DNA of 64,000 bases, from assembly GCA_910586855.1 (NCBI GenBank), contig CAJUJH010000001.1:124001-188000 (forward strand), given 5' to 3'. A program made the position numbers and the translations under genes. Source of the stretch: Candidatus Gastranaerophilales bacterium (lineage in GTDB: Bacteria > Cyanobacteriota > Vampirovibrionia > Gastranaerophilales > Gastranaerophilaceae). The notes beneath the pieces were generated by a model, which saw only the letters and a list, made by a program, of their open reading frames with translations, had not been told where the DNA came from and made no database searches. Positions 26,141 through 34,486 of the stretch are shown here, in pieces; the stretch's first letter is position 1; every line of letters starts with the position of its first letter.

Positions 26141-27039
26141 GGTTTCTTTTCATACCCAAGAAGCTTCAAAGTATTTTCATCTTTCTGCCAGGCTTTTTTA
26201 ACCTTTACAAAAATCTCTAAAAATACTTTATTTTGGGCAATTTCTTCTATTTCAAGCCTTGCTTCGGTGCCAATCTTTTTTAATAATGAGCCGTTTTTAC
26301 CTATTATTATCCCCTTTTGGCTTTCAGCTGAAACTATTATCTGGGCTTTGATTTTATCTATTTTATCTGTGTGTTTATAATCTTCAACCAAAACTGCTAC
26401 AGAATGCGGGATTTCTTCTTTTGTATTTAAAATAATTTTTTCTCTGATTACTTCTGATACGATAGCACGCAGGTTTTGGTCTGTAATTTCATCATCCGGA
26501 TATAGCTTTACCCCGCTTGGCAGCTGTTCTTTAATTTTTTCAATAAGTGTATTTATATTTTTCCCTGTTTTGGCGCTGATTTTAATGATAGGATAATTTT
26601 TTTCAAACAATTGCTTATAAGATATAATGTTTAATTCAAGTTTTTCTTTTTTTGCCGTATCAATTTTATTTGCAACAATTATTATAGGCTTGTTAATATC
26701 CTTTAAATAATTTTCAACAATCCACCTGTCGCCTGCCCCTGCTTCATCATTTGAATCTGCTAAGAAAAGAATTAAATCAGAATCTTCAAGGGAAGATTTT
26801 GATTCATCGGATAAAAATTCCCCAAGTTTATTTAAAGGTTTATGTACACCAGGGGTATCAATGAATATTATTTGCGAATCATTATCTGTATGTATGCATT
26901 TTATTTGGTACCTTGTTGTTTGGGCTACAGGACTTGTGATTGCAATTTTTTGTCCTGCAATTTTATTTAACAGAGTTGATTTTCCAACATTCGGTCTTGC
27001 TATTAGGCTTACAAAGCCTGATTTAAAATTTTTGTCCAT
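26137..27039 (-). CDS. era: GTPase Era
   Basis: Era binds the 3' end of 16S rRNA and assists 30S assembly. G-motifs are clear: G1 ARPNVGKSTLLN at about 12-23, G2 around TTRYQIKCI, G3 DTPGVHKP, G4 IVANKIDT and G5 ISAKTGKN. The C-terminal KH domain contains the expected ESQKGIIIGKNGSLLKKIG and ends at 300 residues, the family length. The 3' end overlaps the convergent XRE gene by 4 bp. It faces a divergent plus-strand promoter at 27068. Confidence 0.96.
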   Translation of the reverse strand: MDKNFKSGFVSLIARPNVGKSTLLNKIAGQKIAITSPVAQTTRYQIKCIHTDNDSQIIFIDTPGVHKPLNKLGEFLSDESKSSLEDSDLILFLADSNDEAGAGDRWIVENYLKDINKPIIIVANKIDTAKKEKLELNIISYKQLFEKNYPIIKISAKTGKNINTLIEKIKEQLPSGVKLYPDDEITDQNLRAIVSEVIREKIILNTKEEIPHSVAVLVEDYKHTDKIDKIKAQIIVSAESQKGIIIGKNGSLLKKIGTEARLEIEEIAQNKVFLEIFVKVKKAWQKDENTLKLLGYEKKP

Positions 27040-27067
27040 AGTATTAGTTCTTCTATATATTGATTTT

Positions 27068-27096
27068 TTGCCAGTTTTTTGTATTCATAGTATAAT
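27068..27096 (+). promoter_or_regulatory. Sigma-70-type promoter for the AMIN-like membrane protein
   Basis: -35 TTGCCA (27068-27073) and -10 TATAAT (27091-27096) are 17 bp apart. The leader of about 70 nt carries a CCGGA/TCCGG hairpin just before the ribosome site GAAGGGA. Confidence 0.7.
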
Positions 27097-27172
27097 TAGC
27101 TTTGTAATTTATTATAGTATAAAAACTTAAGGAAATAACCCCGGAAAAATCCGGTATTGAAGGGATAGAATA

Positions 27173-28699
27173 ATGAAAAAATATATTCCAGGTATAATTT
27201 TAACTATGTTTTTAGGGCTTTGGGGTGTTTTTAACGCTGATACCATGGCGCTTGATTCAGATTATAAAAATAATCTTTTAAAGGTAGATGTAGTTAAAGC
27301 AAATGATGGCAGCTATAAGGTGGATTTATTTACCCAAAAGCCTTATAATGAGCCGATTAAGGTAATTAAAAAAACTGATACAAATTATTACATTTTATTG
27401 CCTGAAACTTACCATTCAATAACATCTGTAGGTGGAACCGGAGATGTAAACAAAGTTGATGTTAAACTTTTCCCTTATGCAGGACAAGATTTGAACAACG
27501 GTTATACAAAGATAAATATTTCAACAAGCAAGCCTGTGACTTTGAGTGCAAATGTAAAAACTGCAGGAAAACAGGCACCACATATTGATTCAAAGAAATT
27601 AGCTCAATTAGATAGTGCATTTGACGGGAAACCTACAAGTTATTCAAATGTGCAGACAAAACCGGCTAAACCTGTTGTAAAACCTGAACCTGTAAAAACT
27701 GAATCCGTAAAACCTGCTGTTAAGCCGGTTCAAACTAATGAAACCGTAAAAATTGCCGGAAATCCTCCGGTTAATACAACGGCTAAAAAACAAGAATCTG
27801 TTCATATTGCTTCAAACAGCAATGAAATAGAAATTGTTACCAAACCGAAAACCCAGCCAAAACATATCCAAGAGACAGTTAAGCCAAAAGAACCGGTTGT
27901 GGCTGATTTAGAGGAAGTTATTGACACTGATATAACAGATAATGCTGATGAAACCCTGCTTGAAGAAGAAGCTAAAGAGCAAGGTTTAACAGAACTTGCT
28001 ACTGGCGAACAGGAAGTTATACCTGAACTTACAAGAAAAGATGAAATTAAACAAAATATTAAAACTGCTTTAAGAATAATTAAAGATAATATCTTAGTAT
28101 TAATAGCAGCTTTACTTGCACTGATTGCAATAATTCTTTTAGCTTCTCCAAAAACAAGAAAAGCTTCAAAAGAAGAAGTTCAAAGAGCAGCTGCACGAGC
28201 TGCATATGAAGGTCTGGACAGTTTAAAACAAGATGCCCAGGTAAAAGCTGCGGATAGTGAATATGACGTTTATGAGCCCGGAAAAGTTGAAACTCCTGTT
28301 GAAACACAGGCTCTTCCTGATGAAAACGGTATTTATGAGCCAAAATTAATGCAAAGCTTTGAAGAAGTTGAGGCAGCTGCTGTTGCAATGGCTCAAAAAG
28401 AGGAAGAACCAGCTGAAACCTCTGAAGATGAAGCTGATGTACTTGCAACAGAAAGCTTTGGAGAAAACAGAGGACTTTGCCTTGTTAATTATGACGGTAA
28501 TATTGCGCTTATCGGCTATATTGAAGATGAAATCTTCGTTATTCAAAACTTTGGTAAGATTACACTTCTAAATCCTAATATTCAAATTCGTATAGCAGAA
28601 CAAAATGATAATGATACAATTTATATCGTTAAAACTGCAAATTCTAAATTAATGGTTCGTGAAACCAAGGATTTGATTGGTTTAGAGATGGTGATGTAA
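27173..28699 (+). CDS. Exported AMIN-like protein with internal membrane helix
   Basis: The 508-residue protein has an N-terminal signal (IPGIILTMFLGLWGVFNADT) and a beta-rich domain at about 28-130. That domain resembles AMIN domains of cyanobacterial wall and secretin proteins (VDVVKANDGSYKVDLFTQKP). A Pro/Lys/Val-rich linker at about 150-240 includes repeats of KPV and KTE. A transmembrane helix follows at about 309-327 (LVLIAALLALIAIILLAS), then an acidic region, then a compact C-terminal domain (GLCLVNYDGNIALIGYIED). The two hydrophobic segments would place the linker in the periplasm and the C-terminus in the cytoplasm. A link to pilus or wall machinery is inference. Confidence 0.72.
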   Translation: MKKYIPGIILTMFLGLWGVFNADTMALDSDYKNNLLKVDVVKANDGSYKVDLFTQKPYNEPIKVIKKTDTNYYILLPETYHSITSVGGTGDVNKVDVKLFPYAGQDLNNGYTKINISTSKPVTLSANVKTAGKQAPHIDSKKLAQLDSAFDGKPTSYSNVQTKPAKPVVKPEPVKTESVKPAVKPVQTNETVKIAGNPPVNTTAKKQESVHIASNSNEIEIVTKPKTQPKHIQETVKPKEPVVADLEEVIDTDITDNADETLLEEEAKEQGLTELATGEQEVIPELTRKDEIKQNIKTALRIIKDNILVLIAALLALIAIILLASPKTRKASKEEVQRAAARAAYEGLDSLKQDAQVKAADSEYDVYEPGKVETPVETQALPDENGIYEPKLMQSFEEVEAAAVAMAQKEEEPAETSEDEADVLATESFGENRGLCLVNYDGNIALIGYIEDEIFVIQNFGKITLLNPNIQIRIAEQNDNDTIYIVKTANSKLMVRETKDLIGLEMVM

Positions 28700-28722
28700 A
28701 AGTACATTCAAGTTTAGTTTTT

Positions 28723-28757
28723 AAAATTCCGTCTTTAGTAAATAAAGACGGAATTTT
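28723..28757 (+). terminator. Strong terminator after the AMIN-like protein gene
   Basis: Perfect 15-bp arms AAAATTCCGTCTTTA and TAAAGACGGAATTTT surround a 5-nt loop. The arms' own A and T ends make it usable in both directions. Confidence 0.8.
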
Positions 28758-28787
28758 AATGTACCAATATTTGCACCATGTTTAGTT

Positions 28788-29003
28788 TTAGGGGTGTATT
28801 TTTTCTTCGTAAAATTGTTTTGCAAACAGGACACGGGGAAATTTGCGATTTTGTGCATCTTTCATTGATATCTTATCGCATTTGGCAAATTTCTTTTTAC
28901 GGTCCTTTATTACAAAATAATTTTCCTCTGTGAAATGCCTGTGACTATTGTAGAATTGATTTATTTGGCTGCTGCAAATTCCTGTAAGCTTAAATTTTAA
29001 TAT
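28788..29003 (-). pseudogene. Unstarted open frame, possible gene remnant
   Basis: In the 370-bp gap after the transporter gene, the minus strand holds a 71-codon open frame with protein-like composition (INQFYNSHRHFTEENYFVIK, KISMKDAQNRKFPRVLFAKQ). There is no ATG near its 5' end. A second open stretch in another frame (about 29072-28990, reading TTSITVNNKIDQFCDQKSLN) joins it through one frameshift. Together they look like about 95 residues of a decayed C-terminus. The TTSITVNNK pattern recalls the C-terminal barrel of some IS integrases, but that is weak. A non-ATG start gene is the alternative. Confidence 0.3.
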
Positions 29004-29071
29004 TCAAGCTTTTTTGGTCGCAGAATTGGTCTATTTTATTATTAACCGTAATACTTGTAGTATCTTTTAAA

Positions 29072-30403
29072 TTACACCAGTCCCAGCCCAAACAGCATAA
29101 GCAAAATCAAAACGGGTGGAACGATGAATTTTAAAAGGAAAGTAAATACATCGTAGAATTTTTTATTGTTGGTTAAAAGCTCCATTTTTGGTTTTAAAAT
29201 CCATCCTACAACCACGCAAAGTATAATTGTATTAAGGGGAAGCAGGATATTAGAAGCTGTAAAGTCCATTATTTCAAAGAATGTCATGTTAAAAAGCTTG
29301 TAACCCGCCAGTGGTCCAAATGACCAGGTTGTGGGCACCATAAAAATTAAAATTATTGATGACATAATAACGGTGGCAATTTTTCTTGATATTTTGAACT
29401 TTTCTAAAATTGCCGCAATGCTCACTTCCAATAAGCTTATTCCGGATGTTAATGCCGCAAAGAACAATAATACAAAGAACATTAGTCCGAAGAATTGTCC
29501 AAAAGGCAATGCTGCAAATACTTTTGGAAGTGTAATAAACACTAAACCAGCTCCTGCAGAGGGTTCTAAGTTAAAAGAAAATACTGCAGGGAAAATCATA
29601 ATTCCCGCAAGCACTGCTATGATTGTATTTCCGATAATTAAAAGCGTTGAAGACTTGATTATATCACTGTCTTTCTTCAAATAGCTGCCGTATGTAACAA
29701 GGCATCCCATGCCGACACTTAACGTGAAGAGTGCCTGCCCAAGCGCTGTTAAGACTGTCTTAAAAGTGAAGTTTTCAACGTTAGGCTGGAACATAAATTT
29801 TAAGCCTTCAATTGAATTATCTAAAAATAACCCTGTAACTGCAAGGAAAAACAACATTATTATAAATAAAGGCATTATAATATTATTTGCTTGCTCAATC
29901 CCTTTATTTACGCCTCTAAACGGGAAGATTGCACATAGGAAAAGGAAAATAATTCCCATAATAAGCGGTGCAACAGGCTGCGCTGCAAATGTGTCAAAAG
30001 TTGCCTGGCTGATTTCATTAACAGGAATTGTGCCGAATAAATATATAAATATATAATTTACAGTCCAGCCGCCCACTACAAAATAAAAGCATGGGATAAA
30101 AATTGAAGTTGCAAAGCAAAGCCAGCCAAAAATGCTGAATTTTTTATTTATTTTTTCATAAGAGCGGATAACCCCTCTTCTCATCTGCTTTCCAAGCAAA
30201 AGTTCGCAAAGAAGCGGAACTGAGCATATAAATATGGTTAAAAGAATATACATTAAAAGAAATAATGCGCCGCCATTTTGTCCCATAACATAAGGAAAAC
30301 GCCAAATATTACCAAGCCCTACGGCACTTCCCAGTGTTGCCATTATAAATGCAAACCCTGAAGACCAATTTGGGCGCTTTGCCATACTTCTCTCTACTGC
30401 CAT
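29072..30403 (-). CDS. Sodium-dependent transporter (NSS/SNF family)
   Basis: This is a neurotransmitter:sodium-symporter family membrane protein of 443 residues. The TM1 sodium-site signature is present as FIMATLGSAVGLGNIWRFPY at about residues 18-37, followed by a run of hydrophobic helices consistent with 11-12 TM segments. TM6 is recognisable as LGQALFTLSVGMGCLVTYGS. Bacterial members import amino acids with sodium; the substrate cannot be told. Initiation may be at residue 7 (MAKRPNWSSG) rather than residue 1. The gene stands alone on the minus strand, downstream of smpB. Confidence 0.93.
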   Translation of the reverse strand: MAVERSMAKRPNWSSGFAFIMATLGSAVGLGNIWRFPYVMGQNGGALFLLMYILLTIFICSVPLLCELLLGKQMRRGVIRSYEKINKKFSIFGWLCFATSIFIPCFYFVVGGWTVNYIFIYLFGTIPVNEISQATFDTFAAQPVAPLIMGIIFLFLCAIFPFRGVNKGIEQANNIIMPLFIIMLFFLAVTGLFLDNSIEGLKFMFQPNVENFTFKTVLTALGQALFTLSVGMGCLVTYGSYLKKDSDIIKSSTLLIIGNTIIAVLAGIMIFPAVFSFNLEPSAGAGLVFITLPKVFAALPFGQFFGLMFFVLLFFAALTSGISLLEVSIAAILEKFKISRKIATVIMSSIILIFMVPTTWSFGPLAGYKLFNMTFFEIMDFTASNILLPLNTIILCVVVGWILKPKMELLTNNKKFYDVFTFLLKFIVPPVLILLMLFGLGLV

Positions 30404-30470
30404 TTTCTCTTATTCCTTATTTTTTACAATTGTAGTATATTTTAAATTTCACAAAGCAAAATGTCAAATA

Positions 30471-30920
30471 TTATTTATATCTTTCCATTTCTCTTTGAAT
30501 ATCTTTTTTCTTTAAGGTTTCCCTTTTATCATGGAGCTTTTTACCTTTGCATAAGCCGATTTCAAGCTTTGCAAAGCCTCTTTCTATAAATAATTCCAAA
30601 GGAACTATCGTATAGCTGTCCTGCTTTACTTTTCCTAAAATTTTCAAAATTTCTTTTTTGTTTAAAAGCAGCTTGCGCACGCGTTTTGGGTCGTGATTAT
30701 TCCTGTTTCCGCCCTCAAACGGGCTTATGTGGCAATTGTGCAAAAATGCTTCCATATCTTCAATCTTAGCAAAGCTGTCTTTCAGGTTAATTCCACCCTT
30801 TCTTATAGATTTTATTTCTGTCCCCATAAGAACAATGCCAGCAGTATATCTTTCACAAATAATAAAATCGTGAAAGGCTTTTTTGTTTGAAGATATTACC
30901 TTTTTAGTTAATTTTGTCAT
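30471..30920 (-). CDS. smpB: SsrA-binding protein SmpB
   Basis: SmpB escorts tmRNA to stalled ribosomes. The 149 residues contain the family core: FHDFIICERYTAGIVLMGTE, IKSIRKGGINLKDSFAKIED, HISPFEGGNRNNHDPKRVRK and the Lys-rich C-terminal tail with LHDKRETLKKKDIQREMERY. The start codon lies only 8 bp from a TATAAT -10 box (30934-30929), so the transcript would have almost no leader. It is divergent from the histidine kinase and shares an inverted promoter repeat with it. No tmRNA gene was seen in this window. Confidence 0.95.
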   Translation of the reverse strand: MTKLTKKVISSNKKAFHDFIICERYTAGIVLMGTEIKSIRKGGINLKDSFAKIEDMEAFLHNCHISPFEGGNRNNHDPKRVRKLLLNKKEILKILGKVKQDSYTIVPLELFIERGFAKLEIGLCKGKKLHDKRETLKKKDIQREMERYK

Positions 30921-30928
30921 TTGAAAAT

Positions 30929-30960
30929 ATTATACCATGGTAAAAATGCTGTGGTATAAT
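30929..30960. promoter_or_regulatory. Divergent extended -10 promoters in an inverted repeat
   Basis: ATTATACCA (30929-30937) and TGGTATAAT (30952-30960) are exact inverted 9-mers. Each contains an extended -10 (TGGTATAAT), one firing toward smpB and one toward the kinase. Both would give transcripts starting a few bases before ATG. Confidence 0.65.
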
Positions 30961-30970
30961 GTCGTTGATT

Positions 30971-32800
30971 ATGAAAAACATTGTTAATTCAGGTATAAAA
31001 TTTGATAACACGGCTCAAAACAGGCTTATTATTGCAGGGCTTTTTATTTCAACCATTTTAATTATTGCTGTTTCAATCTTTGCAATTGGAAAAATTCAGG
31101 AAAAATTATACGAAAGCTATGCAAACTTTGGGCAGCTTTTAGGGAAAACTATTGCAATTCAAAGCTATGAGCTTACGAAAAACAAATCTGAAAATGAAAA
31201 AGTTAAAATATTAAAATCTCACTCTGTTTCAATATTAGAGAGCAATAGCGACATTTCTTTCGTAACTTTTAAAAATAATAAAAATGAAGTTATTTTCTCC
31301 ACCACAGAAAACTTTAAAGACAGAGCAGAACACACAAAAACAAACCTTTCGGCACCCATTTTAAATTCTAATGGGGAAATTGAAGGAACAGTTGAAATAG
31401 GTTTAAATGCAACAATAGCATCATCAGTTGCAAAGACTACCAAAAATTCAATGTTTATCGTATTTACGCTTGTTTGGGCAGTTTTCACCTTTGTTATATT
31501 AATAAATACTTTTTTAATAACAAGGGAATTATCTATTTTGCATCAGGGGGTAAAAGCCATATCTGGCGGTAAATTTGGCACAATTTTAGAATATAAAGAC
31601 GCTTCAGGTGAAATTAAAGAACTTTTTAATGCTTTTAACGATATGTCAAGCAGATTACATATATATGAAGAACAAAATATCGAAGAATTAACCCTTGAGC
31701 GCAATAAATTTGAATCGGTTTTAATGAGCATTGCAAATGGTGTTGTAGTGTGTGATAGCGAGGATTCGGTTGTTTTAGTAAATCCTATAGCAGAGCACAT
31801 TTTATCCATAAAGCAGGAACAAATCATTGATACATCATTTGCAAACTACCTTGATACAGAAGGCGCCCCCTGTTTTAAAGAAGAAATTGAAACATTTAAA
31901 AAGACTCCTCTTGAAATTATTGAGAAAAAACCCTTGGAATTTAGTGTAAATGTCAACAACAGAGTGGTGAAATCCGTTATTTCTCCAATGTTTTCAAAAT
32001 CTCACGATTACCTTGGCTATATCATTGTTTTAATAGATATAACGCGCGAAGCTGAAGTAGACAGGCTAAAAAGCGATTTTATATCAAATGTATCCCATGA
32101 ATTAAGAACCCCTGTTACTGTTTTAAGAAGCTATATTGATACTCTTTATAACTATGGAAATGAGTTTAAATTTGAGGAGCAGCAAGAGTTTATAGGTGTT
32201 ATAAATCAGGAAATTATACGCTTAAATAATATGGTAAATGATATTCTTGATTTTTCAAAACTTGAATCAAATGCGCGCTATGAAAAGACTAATGGCGATT
32301 TAATGCTTACTTTGGAAAATACTCTTTCTAATTTAAAAATTCTGGCAGAAGAAAAAAATGTGAATTTTATTGTAGAAAAAGAAGGTGAAATACCTGAAAT
32401 TCCATACAATGAAGAAAGTATTGAAAGAGTGGTAACAAATCTTATTTCAAATGCTGTAAAATATGCACCGAATGATACATCTATAAATATTAAAGCAAAG
32501 GTTTCGGATAGTATGCCGGGGTTTATTGAAGTTACTGTATCAGATAAGGGTATTGGAATTTCAAAAGAACATCAGGCAAAGATTTTCGACAGATTTTACA
32601 GGGTTGAAAATGATACCCACACAATAAAAGGAACAGGTTTAGGGCTTCATCTTGTAAAAGTGACCATTGAAAAACACCACGGCGGTAAGGTTTTTGTAGA
32701 GTCAGAATTAAACAAAGGCTCAACATTTGGATTTTATCTGCCTATCAACCCTGTTGAAGAAAATGTGGAAGAACTAAAAGCCCAAAAAGCAGAAGCCTAA
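30971..32800 (+). CDS. Membrane PAS-domain sensor histidine kinase
   Basis: Two transmembrane helices (about 18-41 and 160-182) flank a sensor domain of about 115 residues. A HAMP-like linker and a PAS domain (LMSIANGVVVCDSEDSVVLV) follow. The HisKA domain has the phospho-acceptor in FISNVSHELRTPVTVLRSYI, and the ATPase domain has NLISNAVKYAPN, DKGIGISKEHQAKIFDRFYR and the GTGLGLHLVK box. The order TM-sensor-TM-HAMP-PAS-HisKA-HATPase is that of WalK/PhoR-type kinases. An ATG at 30959 lies inside the -10 box, so ATG 30971 (MKNIVNSGIKF) is preferred. No response regulator gene is next to it. Confidence 0.92.
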   Translation: MKNIVNSGIKFDNTAQNRLIIAGLFISTILIIAVSIFAIGKIQEKLYESYANFGQLLGKTIAIQSYELTKNKSENEKVKILKSHSVSILESNSDISFVTFKNNKNEVIFSTTENFKDRAEHTKTNLSAPILNSNGEIEGTVEIGLNATIASSVAKTTKNSMFIVFTLVWAVFTFVILINTFLITRELSILHQGVKAISGGKFGTILEYKDASGEIKELFNAFNDMSSRLHIYEEQNIEELTLERNKFESVLMSIANGVVVCDSEDSVVLVNPIAEHILSIKQEQIIDTSFANYLDTEGAPCFKEEIETFKKTPLEIIEKKPLEFSVNVNNRVVKSVISPMFSKSHDYLGYIIVLIDITREAEVDRLKSDFISNVSHELRTPVTVLRSYIDTLYNYGNEFKFEEQQEFIGVINQEIIRLNNMVNDILDFSKLESNARYEKTNGDLMLTLENTLSNLKILAEEKNVNFIVEKEGEIPEIPYNEESIERVVTNLISNAVKYAPNDTSINIKAKVSDSMPGFIEVTVSDKGIGISKEHQAKIFDRFYRVENDTHTIKGTGLGLHLVKVTIEKHHGGKVFVESELNKGSTFGFYLPINPVEENVEELKAQKAEA

Positions 32801-33045
32801 AATATAAACAAATTTTTTCCTTGAGTGATTTGGGTAATAGAAAAATATTATGCCTTGCTTTATAGTTTAATTATAATTCTAAATATATACTGAATTAACT
32901 TTTTATTGTTTATTTAATCTTTTTTATCACACTGCCTTATATCTTAAACTGGAAAGGAATTAAGCTAATCTCTTTCACTTTCAAAAACTTTTTTAATAAA
33001 GTTTCAAATAATAACAGAATATTTACAAGTGAAGATATTAAAAAT

Positions 33046-33675
33046 ATGTCTTCAAAAGAATTTCAGAGAAATGAGAAGGCTATTGATTATCAAATGGAAA
33101 ATTTAGGAATACCAACAAACTCTGAACTTAAAAACAGAGACGATGTTGTATTTGTACATGAATATTTAAGAGAGGATGGTACTTTTGTTAAGGCACATTA
33201 TAGAAGCAAACCAGACGGGGCTAGTATAAATGCTAATCTGCAAAAACAGCTGCAAAGAACCTTTAAAGACTTTTTGGATGCTATTATTGCCGATGAAATA
33301 AGTTTAAATGACCCCAAAAATACTTTATTTCAAACTCTTGGTATTTTTTTAACAAATTATTACCAAATGCAAAATGCCAACACTATTGGTGCAGATAAAT
33401 ATTTTCATGCAAAAGCTAATCTAGAATCTGCACAGCGTGGAATTGTAGGTTCAATGTTTGCCAAAATAATTGGTGATTTGCGTGAAGGAACAGACTATTA
33501 TAGAAATTTAAATAAAGGTTATTCTATTCAAGAAAGTCTGAAAGATATTCAAGAAGATTTAAATGCAAATCAAAAAGGTCGTGATTTGGGCAGATTATAT
33601 CCAAACGGGATTCCTTATGATTTATTATTAGAACTAATACCTAAGGGATTTCCTGATAGGTACAAAAAATACTAA
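33046..33675 (+). CDS. Hypothetical protein, start uncertain
   Basis: This protein of 209 residues from ATG 33046 is not recognised. The body has charged helices (EYLREDGTFVKAHYRSKPDG, QKQLQRTFKDFLDAIIADEI) and a C-terminal NGIPYDLLLELIPKGFPDRY. The frame stays open about 145 bases upstream, to a stop near 32897, and still looks coding just before the ATG (NNNRIFTSEDIKN). GGAAAGGA at 32950-32958 would be a good ribosome site for a non-ATG start a few codons later. The true protein is therefore probably about 25 residues longer, or an ATG has been lost. Confidence 0.7.
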   Translation: MSSKEFQRNEKAIDYQMENLGIPTNSELKNRDDVVFVHEYLREDGTFVKAHYRSKPDGASINANLQKQLQRTFKDFLDAIIADEISLNDPKNTLFQTLGIFLTNYYQMQNANTIGADKYFHAKANLESAQRGIVGSMFAKIIGDLREGTDYYRNLNKGYSIQESLKDIQEDLNANQKGRDLGRLYPNGIPYDLLLELIPKGFPDRYKKY

Positions 33676-33695
33676 TATGATAAAATAATAATAAT

Positions 33696-33926
33696 ATGGC
33701 AAAAATTTTTACGATTTTATTTCTAATTCTTCTATCTATATTTGCATCTTTATTTGTATTTTATTTACATCTTGATAACGATAAAGATATCTGTCTTGAT
33801 AATGGCACTTGTAAAGAGGGGCTAATGATAAATACACAATATGGGTTTATTCGGATTAATAAAGAAAGCTGTCTTAAATATAACTGGTTTTGGGATGATA
33901 AAACCAAATACTGCATAATTCATTAA
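33696..33926 (+). CDS. Small membrane-anchored Cys-containing protein
   Basis: This 76-residue protein has one N-terminal transmembrane helix (IFTILFLILLSIFASLFVFY, residues 4-23). A short periplasmic domain follows with four cysteines (DICLDNGTCKEG, KESCLKYNWFWDDKTKYC). The even number and spacing suggest two disulfides. It follows the 33046 gene by 20 bp and may be in the same transcript. There is no recognised family. The Trp/Tyr-rich end is compact and looks folded rather than random. Confidence 0.7.
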   Translation: MAKIFTILFLILLSIFASLFVFYLHLDNDKDICLDNGTCKEGLMINTQYGFIRINKESCLKYNWFWDDKTKYCIIH

Positions 33927-34004
33927 TAGGGAAAAATATATAATTAATTATTTTAATAATTTATAAACAGCAGCAGCGTGCAATTTATTGCACCATCATT
34001 TGAT

Positions 34005-34222
34005 TTACTTCAGCAATTCATAAGGCTCAATTTTTAAAGCATCAGCCAGTTTTCCAAGAACATCACACTTGGCTTTCTGGTACCTTTTTCTAAAAAACGT
34101 ATGTAGGATTCCGTTACATCTATTTGTATGCCAAGTTCGCGCTGTGTGAGTTTTAGCGCTTTTTTGTATTTTTTCATATTGATACCAAGATTTTCTTTAA
34201 TTTTTTCCGAACCATTTGTCAT
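34005..34222 (-). pseudogene. XRE-type HTH regulator broken by a frameshift
   Basis: The open frame gives 62 residues: LTQRELGIQIDVTESYIRFL EKGTRKPS is a normal XRE helix-turn-helix, then the frame breaks into VMFLENWLML. One base over, the sequence continues perfectly as CDVLGKLADALKIEPYELLK and a stop at 34005, which is the expected XRE ending (compare CKLADVLKIDPHEFLK at 53215-53436). A single missing base after AAGCCAAG (about 34068-34075) explains it. It may be a real inactivation, a phase-variable site or a sequencing error. It is divergent from the small gene at 34297. Confidence 0.7.
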
Positions 34223-34296
34223 GCTTTTATCATAATGCTAAAATTTTTTTAAAAACCTAATTGTGTGTTCTACTTTTTAAAGAAAAGGAGAATAAT

Positions 34297-34485
34297 ATGG
34301 CAGATGATAACGATTTTCAGATGGTATTAAATAAATTAGTTGCGCTTGAAGATAAATTCAGTGAAATAAAATCCATAACAAAAGTACTTAACATATGGAT
34401 AAAAGAAAACGATTATGAATTAATCCCCATAATAAACATGCTAAACGGTAAAATAGATGATATGACAAGGATTATAGGAAAATAG
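34297..34485 (+). CDS. Microprotein partner of the broken XRE gene (62 aa)
   Basis: The ATG at 34297 follows a good ribosome site (AAAAGGAG). The 62-residue product (MADDNDFQMVLNKLVALEDK, IKENDYELIPIINMLNGKID) is all helical with coiled-coil spacing and no cysteine or signal. It is divergent from an XRE gene 74 bp away, the same layout as the two 50-residue microproteins at 49396 and 52956. Its sequence is not clearly homologous to those two, so the relation is one of architecture. It ends 1 bp before the convergent isomerase gene. Confidence 0.65.
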   Translation: MADDNDFQMVLNKLVALEDKFSEIKSITKVLNIWIKENDYELIPIINMLNGKIDDMTRIIGK

Positions 34486-34486
34486 C

